From the NCBI RefSeq assembly GCF_020510565.1, contig NZ_CP075189.1:3084501-3148500 (forward strand): a stretch of DNA of 64,000 nucleotides, written 5' to 3'. Position 1 is the stretch's first letter. Each line of letters opens with the position of its first letter. The DNA is from Ferribacterium limneticum (GTDB lineage: Bacteria > Pseudomonadota > Gammaproteobacteria > Burkholderiales > Rhodocyclaceae). This document shows positions 8,109 through 16,895 of the stretch, in pieces. The notes under the pieces are model-generated. The model was not told where the DNA came from. It searched no databases and saw only the letters and a list, made by a program, of their open reading frames with translations. The position numbers and the translations under genes are program-made.

Positions 8109-9332
8109 TCAGCGCTCGGCGTCGAGCTCGACAACCAGCGTCGTATTACCCAGCCTGGCCTTGACCGGGGTGGCCAGCAGGTCGCCCTTGCCCGGCTCGG
8201 CGCTGCCGCTCTTCGACACCTTGGCGGTCACGAGAACTTCCGAAAACTGCGAGATCGTCCGTCCCGGCATGATGGCTGAACTGTCATCGAGGCGAAACTC
8301 GATCGGAAAGTCCGAACCTTTGTAGCGCCAGACCGCCAGCGGTGCACCAGCCCCGTCTGGCGTCTTGGCCGTCACGAAGAGGGTGTCGCCGGCAGAAACC
8401 TTGCCCTTCAATTTCGGACTCAGCGTAACCACCCCGGCCACGGCTCCGATTGCCACGGCAGGTTCTACCGCTGCGGCAGCCGGCTTTTTGCCGGAAAGTG
8501 CAGTATTGGCTTCAGCGATATTGGCATCAGCCAGCTTGCTGTCCATCGAATCGGCTGGCGCCACAGCCTTCATGCGCTTCCAAAAATCGATGGCCGCCTT
8601 GTAATCGGCCCGATCAAACGCTTCGCTCCCGGCCAGCGCCAGTGCCTTGACGTGCTTGGGATCGGCTGCGATGGCACGTTTGACGATCTTTCTGCCCTCG
8701 TCATCCCATTTGCGATCCTTGGTCATTACATGCGCATCCGCCCAGTCGGCCAGTGCCTGGGCATCCAGCGTGACAAGCGCCGAGGCCTTGGTGTAGGCGG
8801 CATCGGCTTCAGCATGGCGGCGCAGTTCGCTGTAGGTCTTGGCCAGCAACAGCCAGCCTTCGCCGTTATTGGGGTCATTGGCCATTTTGTCAGCCAGTTT
8901 CTTGACGACGGTGTTGAGATCGCCACCGCTGCTGGCCTGGGGTGTCTGCGTTACCGGTGGCATGGCACCCGGTGCAATGACAGATGCGGTCTTCGTGCTG
9001 TCGATGCTGGGTGAAGAAACCCAGATGGCAACTACTGCAAGCGCGAGGACGAGCGCAGCAGCAATGAAGCCCAATTTTTTCCCGAGAACGGGGGAAAACC
9101 CGGTCTGCCCCTGTGCCGGATCTAGAACCGTGGCATGCAGCACCGCCTGCTGCCGATCAAACTCGGCCTGGTCGATACGGCCTTCTGCCCGGGCCAGCAA
9201 TAATTCACGCAGCGCCGCCGCGACGTCGACTTTTTTGACAGCGGTTGATTTATTGGCTGTGTATTTGCCAAGCCCCCATAACACCAAGAGGGATAGCGCA
9301 ATGCTGGCCAAAACGATGTAAACGAAAGTCAT
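8109..9332 (-). CDS. ccmI: CcmI-like cytochrome c maturation protein
   Basis: 407 aa. The N-terminus has one membrane segment (about 3-22) followed by ALRELLLARAEGRIDQAEFDRQ, typical of CcmI/CycH. A second membrane segment lies near residue 100 (GFIAAALVLALAVVAIWV), then a TPR region (WLLLAKTYSELRRHAEADAAYTKA) and a C-terminal beta domain. CcmI presents apocytochrome to the heme ligation machinery. Here it stands at the end of the multiheme operon, away from other ccm genes, which suggests a dedicated role in maturing the very large cytochromes (inference). Confidence 0.85.
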   Translation of the reverse strand: MTFVYIVLASIALSLLVLWGLGKYTANKSTAVKKVDVAAALRELLLARAEGRIDQAEFDRQQAVLHATVLDPAQGQTGFSPVLGKKLGFIAAALVLALAVVAIWVSSPSIDSTKTASVIAPGAMPPVTQTPQASSGGDLNTVVKKLADKMANDPNNGEGWLLLAKTYSELRRHAEADAAYTKASALVTLDAQALADWADAHVMTKDRKWDDEGRKIVKRAIAADPKHVKALALAGSEAFDRADYKAAIDFWKRMKAVAPADSMDSKLADANIAEANTALSGKKPAAAAVEPAVAIGAVAGVVTLSPKLKGKVSAGDTLFVTAKTPDGAGAPLAVWRYKGSDFPIEFRLDDSSAIMPGRTISQFSEVLVTAKVSKSGSAEPGKGDLLATPVKARLGNTTLVVELDAER

Positions 9333-9434
9333 GTTGGTGTCACCGAATTATTTGGATGAAGATGGAGTACAAAAATGAATCTGGCAACCCGGGAGTTGCC
9401 AGAAAATTAAGCCAGGTGGACGGGTGGGGGATGC

Positions 9435-11795
9435 CTACCGATAGTCCCAACGGATGCCGAGATAGAGATATTCACGCACGTTCTTGCTCTCGGTTGTCCC
9501 GGTATTTTTGGACTCACTGTAGCCGATCTCACCTTCGAGAGACAAACTGCTTCGCCACTGATACACCAGCTTCATGCTCGGTGAAAACTGGGTCATGTTC
9601 TGGCCACTATCGCTTTTCTGGGTGTAGTACCGGGCATTGCTCTCCAGGCGCCAGCTTTCCAAAAATGGGTAAATATAGCTCAGGCCAAGATTCTGGCCGG
9701 TGTAGTTCGGACCGGCAATGTAGCCCAGATAGGCCACGCCTACGCCATTCGGAACAAACAGGTTACTGCCAATCGCTTGTGCGGAATACATGTTGGTACG
9801 CCCCGAGGCGGCGGCAGATGCAACACAGGTCTGTTTTGAGGGATCATAAGTTCCCGGCTGACAAAGACCCATATCATCTATTCGCTCTTCTGGAACACCT
9901 CGCGGACCGTCTTTACAGAGAGGATTTGTAAGGTCTTCGCTTAGCCCCCCCCTACACATCTGAGCTAACGGAAGAACCGCATTAAATCCAGAAATTTCTG
10001 ACATCCGGTAGTCAACACCGAACTGCCAGCGCTCGCCAAAAGGGATGGTTACGCCCGTCGCGAACATGGTGGATAGTGCTGTGGTTTCCGAAACCAGTTG
10101 CCTTGCCTGCGTAATACCAACATTGTTAACGAAGTCAGTGACCGTCGAATAACCTGCAGTGGACAGCGCGTTGGTCAGGCTGTAGGTCGGACTCTGCCGA
10201 TAATCATAGGAAACAAAATAGTTGTTGCCCCACTTGTCCAGATAGTTGCCTTGCACCATGCCGATATTGAGGCCCTTGTATAGAACGTCATAATCCAGCA
10301 TGCCAAAAGCAGTCACCTGACCGTCAAAGTAACGGAACTCCGACCCTACCGCACGGCGATTCAAAATTCCGTCGATATTCTGCTCAATACCATAGAGGCT
10401 AGCCCCCGGCCGCGACACCTGCGGCGCCAATTCGACACTGCCACCATAGAAGTTTTTCTTGAACGGCGAACCAAATTCGACAGCTTCACCGTAAACCGCC
10501 CCCACCTTCCAGTCCGGTGTCAGGTTGTAGCTGCCGGTGACCCCGTCAAAACGTTCAAGCACGCCGGCCCCATTGGGATTCTGCCGCCCGACCCGGACAA
10601 AATAACCAATCTCGCGATCGGTACGTTCGGCATAAGCGGAATAGACACGGTTGTAGTTCCGGCTTGGCCGCATGAAATTCTGGCTGTCGGTATCACGAAA
10701 CACAAAACGCGTATCGGTCACCGAATCGCGCAAGCGTGCGCTCAGATTTACCGAGGAAACCAGTGACTCCTGATCGCGCTTCATCGGCCCGTCATCCTGC
10801 TTCGATTGTCCGGTAAAGAAATATGACGACAAGCTGCCATTGACCGTCCATTCCGCCGGCTTGTCGTCACGAACAACGCGCGCCGTTGGACGACGGATGG
10901 TGCTGACAGCAGGCAATGCGGCGAGCCGCTGCTTTATTTTCGGGGCCTCGGGCGAGTTCGGATAAAGCTTCAGATAGAGATCGTATTCGGCACGTGCCTT
11001 GGCGATTTCACCATTCTTTTCGCGTGCCTCGCCAATTAGCGCCTGGGCCGACATGGTCCGGTCATTTTGCGGGAGGCTGAGAATGCGGTTCAGTCGATTG
11101 ATGGCTTTCGGATAATCCCCCTTCTCGAAAGCCTCCTGCCCGTCAAGGAGGAAGGCATGAGCCATTTCTTCGACTTTCTCAGTCGACAAGACCGGGGCTG
11201 CTTCGGGCTTGCTGGCATCCGGCGTCTGTGAGGCAGGCGCGTCGGCAACGGGTGGCGTTTCGGCCAAAACAGGTGCTACCGCCGGCGTCACGATGGCGGC
11301 AGGCGCCGGCATGTCAGCCCCCTTGCCTTTCTGCACCGCAGCTTCTTTCACCTTGGCTGGCGGCGCAGGCACCATAACGACAATGCTTCGGCTGTCGTCG
11401 CCAGCACGAACGATGTACTTTGTCGGCTTGGCAAAGGTAATCAGCATGCCGTTTACCAACTCCGGATATGCGACGGTAAACGGGGGAAGCAGATCAGTCT
11501 TGAGCGAACGTCGAACCTCCTGCATCAACTCGCTTTCGGAAAAACCGGGCTTGGTTAGCCGAAAGAAAACGCGCAGGAACTTCCCTTGGTCACCGGGCGT
11601 ATGTCGGGTGTACTGAATTTCCGTCGTAAAGCGGATCGTTACCTCAGCCTGATCACCGACGCGGGCAACATCAATCGTTTCGATGATCGCAGCAAAGGCA
11701 TTGGCGCCCGCCAGCAAAGAAAAGACCAGGACAAACCGGGCGATTTTCGCCAGCCTCGCCAAATTCACGGGATTCATAAAGATTAGCCCAGCCAT
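9435..11795 (-). CDS. Outer-membrane barrel protein with AMIN-like and TPR domains (candidate porin of the conduit)
   Basis: About 786 aa from the ATG preceded by AAGGTGGAA (24 bp inside the longest frame). A signal peptide ends near ANAFA. Residues 40-140 resemble an AMIN-type beta domain; an Ala/Pro-rich linker follows; a TPR pair lies at about 210-300 (QEAFEKGDYPKAINRLNRIL). The C-terminal 450 residues are strand-rich with many Tyr/Gly and end in YLYLGIRWDYR, as in outer-membrane barrels. It lies 88 bp downstream of the 60-heme gene. By position it is the counterpart of MtrB/PCC porins, but the fused AMIN and TPR regions are unusual. GC is visibly lower than in flanking genes. Confidence 0.75.
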   Translation of the reverse strand: MAGLIFMNPVNLARLAKIARFVLVFSLLAGANAFAAIIETIDVARVGDQAEVTIRFTTEIQYTRHTPGDQGKFLRVFFRLTKPGFSESELMQEVRRSLKTDLLPPFTVAYPELVNGMLITFAKPTKYIVRAGDDSRSIVVMVPAPPAKVKEAAVQKGKGADMPAPAAIVTPAVAPVLAETPPVADAPASQTPDASKPEAAPVLSTEKVEEMAHAFLLDGQEAFEKGDYPKAINRLNRILSLPQNDRTMSAQALIGEAREKNGEIAKARAEYDLYLKLYPNSPEAPKIKQRLAALPAVSTIRRPTARVVRDDKPAEWTVNGSLSSYFFTGQSKQDDGPMKRDQESLVSSVNLSARLRDSVTDTRFVFRDTDSQNFMRPSRNYNRVYSAYAERTDREIGYFVRVGRQNPNGAGVLERFDGVTGSYNLTPDWKVGAVYGEAVEFGSPFKKNFYGGSVELAPQVSRPGASLYGIEQNIDGILNRRAVGSEFRYFDGQVTAFGMLDYDVLYKGLNIGMVQGNYLDKWGNNYFVSYDYRQSPTYSLTNALSTAGYSTVTDFVNNVGITQARQLVSETTALSTMFATGVTIPFGERWQFGVDYRMSEISGFNAVLPLAQMCRGGLSEDLTNPLCKDGPRGVPEERIDDMGLCQPGTYDPSKQTCVASAAASGRTNMYSAQAIGSNLFVPNGVGVAYLGYIAGPNYTGQNLGLSYIYPFLESWRLESNARYYTQKSDSGQNMTQFSPSMKLVYQWRSSLSLEGEIGYSESKNTGTTESKNVREYLYLGIRWDYR

Positions 11796-11883
11796 TTCCA
11801 CCTTCAATATCAGTAACAACCACTAAAGAGCTTACCTAGAGATTTAAGAGATCAATGGCAGCCAGAAAAGGAACTTGAGAACA

Positions 11884-14800
11884 TCAGTCCCACTTTGTGT
11901 AGGGCGTTCCCTTTCTACCCAGCGGCTTGTGACAACTGCTCTGCGAACAGTCATCCGTCGCCTTTGAACCTTCGTGGCCACCCAACCTGATCTTCTCGGC
12001 CCCCCCCACATCGTAAGCAGTCGTGCTGGCGTGGCAGGTCTTGCAGTTCGTCTGGATGCTGCCGTGATTCATTCGGGATACCGTCGCAAATGAAGTCGTG
12101 CCCACATGGCATAGCGAACATTCATTGCCAGGCAAACCCGCAAGGGTGGTTGGGATATGAGTAGTATGTTTACCCTTGACGCCGACATACATTCCGCTAT
12201 GGCAGGTCTGGCAAGTCGTCGCACCGACGTGGTTGAAGGCAGCGAGGGTAGTCCAGCTAGTCCTGGTGTGGCAGGCATCACAACTGGCCGTCGTCGGCAC
12301 GTGATTCGCCAGCGGCTTGTAAGACATGCCTGGATAGCTGGTCGCATGACAGTTTGTACACGAACCTGCCACGACTACTGTATGGGCATACGGCGTGATC
12401 AGAGGCATCCAGGTCCCTCCGGTACGATGGCAAACGCTGCATGCTTCGGACGTCGGAATATGCAGCGTAGGCTTGCCCGTAGCTGTCGTACCGTTATGAC
12501 AGCTCACACAAGTCTTGCCTGCCAACTGGGCAGGTGTATGCGCAAAGCTGGCTGGCAGCCAGGCTGTCGTACGGTGGCATGAATCACACGAGTCGTTCGT
12601 AACAAGGTGGCCGGTATTCTTGGCCTGGGCATTGACCGCCGTGTATCCGCCGTTATGGCATGTCAGACACTGCCCTGTCGTTCCGGTATGGCTCATCGAA
12701 GCAGGCCTGAACGTCGTGTAGTTCTTATGGCAATTGTCGCACTGGCTGCTCGTCGGAATATGTCCGGTCGTTTTGCCCGGAGCAGCCGACCCATTGTGGC
12801 AATTGGAACAGGTTCCAACGGCTGAGGCCGCATGGGTATAGCTTGCACCCGTCCACACGGTCATCGATTTATGGCAGCTATCGCACTGCGCTGTTGTCGC
12901 GATGTGGCCAACGTTCTTGCCTTGCGCTCCCAGTACCGCCCCGTTATGACAGTTTGAGCAAGTCCCCGTAGCCGTGGCCGGGTGGGTATAGACCGCCCCG
13001 GTCCAGGCTGTAGTGGTTTTGTGGCATGTATCACACGTGGCCGTCGTACTGACGTGCGTCAGTGGCTTGGCCAGTGCGTTGACACCGACATAGTTGCCGC
13101 CGTGGCAGCTTGAACACTGGCCGACCATAGTGGCGGTATGGGTCATGTGCGCTGGAGCAAAGTGCGCATCCGAAGTCAGGTGGCAGGTATCGCAAGCCAA
13201 CGTTGTCGGAATATGAGTGGGATTCTTGCCTGTTGCATTAGTCCCGTTATGGCATGTCACGCAAGTTCCGGCTACGACACCGGCGTGGAAGTTGACTGCC
13301 GGCTTCCAGGCGGTAGTTCCATGACAGGTATCGCAAGACTGAGAAGTCGTAATGTGTGTCCCGTGCTTGGCCTGGGCATTAAAAGAGACATATCCGCCGC
13401 CATGGCAACTGATACAAGCGCCGGCGGTCCCCGCGTGGCTCATGCTGGCGGGTCTGAAAGCGGTGTAATTCTTGTGACAGGTATCGCACTGGGCGGTTGT
13501 CGGGATATGCCCCGTCCCAAGCGGTTTCCCCGGCGCAGTGGTGCCGTTGTGACAGTTTGAACAGGTGCCGACCGCGCTTGCCGCGTGGGCATAGGTTGCC
13601 CCCGTCCAGGCGGTCGTCGATCTGTGACATGTATCGCACTGCGCAGTTGTCGCCACGTGCCCTGTTTGTGGTTTGGCCAACGCCCCCAGCACCGTAACCG
13701 TGCCACTATGGCCATGGCAATTCGAACAACTCCCCGCTGCGCCTGCATGAGGATATCGCGCACCAGTCCACACTGTTGTCGAGCTGTGGCAGCTATCACA
13801 TTGCGCACTCGTACTGACGTGGTTTGTCGGCTTGGGAACCGCATTGAGCGCAACAAACCCACCCGCATGGCAGGTCGAGCACAGCCCTGCAGTACCCGTA
13901 TGATTCATGCTGGCTGGCTTGAAGGCCGTGAAGCTCGTAGCGCCATGGCAGCTTTCGCAGGAAGCGCTGGTCGGAATGTGACTGGTCGGCTTGGCCAGAG
14001 CATTCAGGGAAACATGGGCGCCACCATGGCAACTCGTACAGCCGCTGGTAATCCCGGCATGGCTCATACTGGCCGGGGCGAAAGTATTGAAATTGGTGTG
14101 GCAGGTATCGCAGAAGCCGGTCGTCGGAATGTGCGTACTAGGCTTGGAGAGTCCCTTGCCCGCCGTCCCGTTGTGACAGCCGTTACAGGAATGATCGCCG
14201 ATCGCTACAGGTGGCGTCAGCAAGGCGTGATTCTGCACGGCCCCCACCCGCCATGACGTCGTTGACGTGTGGCAGTCCGAACATTGCGCATTGGTCGACT
14301 GATGGGTTGTCGGTTTCGCTTGGGCGTTTTGCGCAACATAAGCACCGCCGTGGCAGGTCGAGCACTGCGTCTGGCCAGTATGGTCCATCGCGGAGGGCGC
14401 CCAGGACGTGTAATTGTTGCCTGTTCCATGGCAAGTATCACAAGCCCCAGTTACTGAAATGTGGTTGGTTGGCTTGGCGATGGCCCCTTGGCCAGTATAA
14501 GCACCACCATGGCAGGTTGCGCAGGCTTCGCTGGTCACCGCATGGTTCATTCGGGCCGGCTTGAAGGCGCTATAGCTCGTCCCGTGGCAATTTTCGCAGG
14601 AACTGCTGGTTGGAACGTGGACCGTGGACTTGCTCTGGGCATTGACACCGTTGTGACAATCGGTGCACCGACCGAGAACCGATGGAGATGCCGCAGCATG
14701 GTTGAACGAACCGGAGGCCCAGGATGTGAAGCCGTTGCCATTTCCGTGGCAGCTATCGCAAGTTGCCGACGTCTGGATATGGGTAGCCGGCTTGGCCAGC

Positions 14801-16767
14801 GCATTCTGGGAAACATAGGCGCCGCCGTGGCAAGTCGAGCACGCCGCCCCGCCAGTAGCAGCGTGGTCCATCGCCGCTGGCTTGAACGAAGCATAGTTGT
14901 TGTGACAACTGCCGCAATTCGCCGCAGTCGTCACTGTCGGAATATGCCGTGCCGATTTGCCCAGCGCCGTCACACCGTGGCAGGTATCGCACCGGCCAAT
15001 CGCCGACGCATCATGGCTATAGGTCGCCGTGGCCCACGAAGTGGTGCTCCCGTGACAGGTGTCGCACTGAGCAGTCGTCGTGACGTGGGTCAGCGGCTTC
15101 TCCAGCGCATTCTGCGAAACGTAGCCGCCACCGTGACAGGTCGAACACTGGCCGTTCAGGCCGGAGTGGTTCATCACCGCTGGCGACCAGGCGTTAAAGC
15201 CTCCCGTGTGGCAGGTATCGCACTGAGCGCCTGTCGGGACGTGGACGGCTGTCTTGGCCAGTGCGTTGGCAAAAACAAAACTGCCGTTATGGCAACTGCT
15301 ACATGCTCCGGCCGTACCGGCATGGCTCATGGCTAACGACGAGAAGGAGGTAAACGTGTTGTGACAGCTATCGCACAGCCCTGCCGTCGGAATATGGTTG
15401 ATCGATTTGCCCAGTGCGTTTGAGCCGTTGTGACAGGAGGAACAGCGTCCGGCAGCCGCAGGGCTGGCGTTGGCGTGATTAAAAGTACCTGTCGACCAGG
15501 TTGAGGTAGAAGCATGACAACTGTCGCACTGGGCGGTCGTTGAAATGTGTGTCGCGGTCTTGGCCTGGGCATTTTGCGGCAGGTAACCGCCGCTGTGACA
15601 ACTCGAACACTGCCCATCGAGCCCCGTGTGATTCATTCTCGCTGGCGACCACGAAACGAAACCGCTGGAGTGACAGGAGTCGCACTGAACCACCGTCGGA
15701 ATATGGCGCCCGGACTTACTGAGGGCATTTACCGAAACAAAAGTGCCGCTGTGACAGGTAGAACACTGACCAGCGGTCGCACTGTGATTCATCTGTGCCG
15801 GGCTGAACGATACGAAGTTGGTATGGCAGGTGTCGCAGGCCGCCGTTGTCGGTACGTGATTCGTCGGCTTGCTCAAACCCGAGCTACCCGGCGTATGGCA
15901 ATCCGTACAAACACTGCCTGAAGGTCGATTGGTGTGATCAAACGTTGCCACCGCCCAGGATGTCGTTGACAGGTGGCAGGTATCGCATTGTTGTGCGGTC
16001 GCCAGATGAGTCGCCGGCTTGCTCTGGGCGCTCTGCGAGGAGAAACGTCCTGAGTGGCAGGTTGAACACTGACCGTTCTGGCCGGTGTGATCCATTCTTG
16101 CCGGAACGAAGGTCGTGAAATTCTGGTGACAGGTATCGCAAGCTGCCGATGTCGGAATGTGATCGACCAACTTGCCTGGCGCATTGACGCCGTTGTGGCA
16201 GGTGGCGCAAGTTCCCGGTTGCACGCCAGCATGGGGATTGGTCGCGGGCATCCACGATGTGGTGGTGTGGCAGGTGCTGCAGGCTGCCGACGTTTGCATG
16301 TGTGTTGCCGGTTTGGTCAGCGCATTGGCGCCGATGAATGCCCCGTTATGGCAGGTCTGGCAATTGGTGGCGGTTACACCCAGTAGCGGATTGATCGCAT
16401 GCCCGGATGCACCCTGGATGAATCCGGTTGGCTTCTCGCTCCAGCTACTTGCCCCCGGTCGATGGCAGGAGTCGCAGGCTGCCGTCGTGGGAATATGGGT
16501 TGCCGGTTTGCCCGGCGCCCTTGCCCCGGCGCCGGCGTGACAGGTTGCGCAGGCGCGCGGTGTGCCACGGAAGACGCCAGAAGTGTGACATGTCTCGCAA
16601 TTGACCTGTTTGTGCGTGTTGTCGAGGGTATAGCCAGTGGTGTTGTGATCAAAGCTCAGATTTTGCGCCCCGCCTTCTTGCGTCTGCGCGAATGCGCTCC
16701 CCCACTGCCCGAACAGGAGAGCGGTAGCAGCGAGAACAACGAGGAGTAGACGAGCAAGATATTTCAC
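11884..16767 (-). CDS. Giant multiheme cytochrome c, about 60 heme sites
   Basis: 1627 aa. A signal peptide ends at about residue 27 (SAFA). A hand count gives 60 CXXCH motifs plus one CX4CH (CSQSSCH) near the C-terminus. The chain is built from repeated units of about 55-60 residues with two heme sites each, of the form HIPTTAQCDTCH ... W ... MNHTG ... CSSCHNG ... NALAKP. The histidines in THIPT and MNH are placed to be distal heme ligands. It probably forms a long heme wire that is periplasm-spanning or cell-surface exposed. It is encoded between the 24-heme protein and the outer-membrane barrel, so it is probably the terminal component of an extracellular electron pathway. Confidence 0.92.
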   Translation of the reverse strand: MKYLARLLLVVLAATALLFGQWGSAFAQTQEGGAQNLSFDHNTTGYTLDNTHKQVNCETCHTSGVFRGTPRACATCHAGAGARAPGKPATHIPTTAACDSCHRPGASSWSEKPTGFIQGASGHAINPLLGVTATNCQTCHNGAFIGANALTKPATHMQTSAACSTCHTTTSWMPATNPHAGVQPGTCATCHNGVNAPGKLVDHIPTSAACDTCHQNFTTFVPARMDHTGQNGQCSTCHSGRFSSQSAQSKPATHLATAQQCDTCHLSTTSWAVATFDHTNRPSGSVCTDCHTPGSSGLSKPTNHVPTTAACDTCHTNFVSFSPAQMNHSATAGQCSTCHSGTFVSVNALSKSGRHIPTVVQCDSCHSSGFVSWSPARMNHTGLDGQCSSCHSGGYLPQNAQAKTATHISTTAQCDSCHASTSTWSTGTFNHANASPAAAGRCSSCHNGSNALGKSINHIPTAGLCDSCHNTFTSFSSLAMSHAGTAGACSSCHNGSFVFANALAKTAVHVPTGAQCDTCHTGGFNAWSPAVMNHSGLNGQCSTCHGGGYVSQNALEKPLTHVTTTAQCDTCHGSTTSWATATYSHDASAIGRCDTCHGVTALGKSARHIPTVTTAANCGSCHNNYASFKPAAMDHAATGGAACSTCHGGAYVSQNALAKPATHIQTSATCDSCHGNGNGFTSWASGSFNHAAASPSVLGRCTDCHNGVNAQSKSTVHVPTSSSCENCHGTSYSAFKPARMNHAVTSEACATCHGGAYTGQGAIAKPTNHISVTGACDTCHGTGNNYTSWAPSAMDHTGQTQCSTCHGGAYVAQNAQAKPTTHQSTNAQCSDCHTSTTSWRVGAVQNHALLTPPVAIGDHSCNGCHNGTAGKGLSKPSTHIPTTGFCDTCHTNFNTFAPASMSHAGITSGCTSCHGGAHVSLNALAKPTSHIPTSASCESCHGATSFTAFKPASMNHTGTAGLCSTCHAGGFVALNAVPKPTNHVSTSAQCDSCHSSTTVWTGARYPHAGAAGSCSNCHGHSGTVTVLGALAKPQTGHVATTAQCDTCHRSTTAWTGATYAHAASAVGTCSNCHNGTTAPGKPLGTGHIPTTAQCDTCHKNYTAFRPASMSHAGTAGACISCHGGGYVSFNAQAKHGTHITTSQSCDTCHGTTAWKPAVNFHAGVVAGTCVTCHNGTNATGKNPTHIPTTLACDTCHLTSDAHFAPAHMTHTATMVGQCSSCHGGNYVGVNALAKPLTHVSTTATCDTCHKTTTAWTGAVYTHPATATGTCSNCHNGAVLGAQGKNVGHIATTAQCDSCHKSMTVWTGASYTHAASAVGTCSNCHNGSAAPGKTTGHIPTSSQCDNCHKNYTTFRPASMSHTGTTGQCLTCHNGGYTAVNAQAKNTGHLVTNDSCDSCHRTTAWLPASFAHTPAQLAGKTCVSCHNGTTATGKPTLHIPTSEACSVCHRTGGTWMPLITPYAHTVVVAGSCTNCHATSYPGMSYKPLANHVPTTASCDACHTRTSWTTLAAFNHVGATTCQTCHSGMYVGVKGKHTTHIPTTLAGLPGNECSLCHVGTTSFATVSRMNHGSIQTNCKTCHASTTAYDVGGAEKIRLGGHEGSKATDDCSQSSCHKPLGRKGTPYTKWD

Positions 16768-16895
16768 GGGCGGGATACCTCGTTAAACCGGTTAATCAAT
16801 TTCGTTGCCCAGCTTGAGGAAACTCAAATTTGGCAACGCATTGATACAAATCACAAACAACGCGAGGGAATTTATCACACAATTTATGCATTTTA

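Noticed and set aside
11884..16767. Regular repeated DNA units that might be taken for a CRISPR array, and several plus-strand open frames
   Set aside because: The repeats are codon-level units of the multiheme protein with variable sequence and no spacers; the plus-strand frames are only mirrors of the repeated coding strand.
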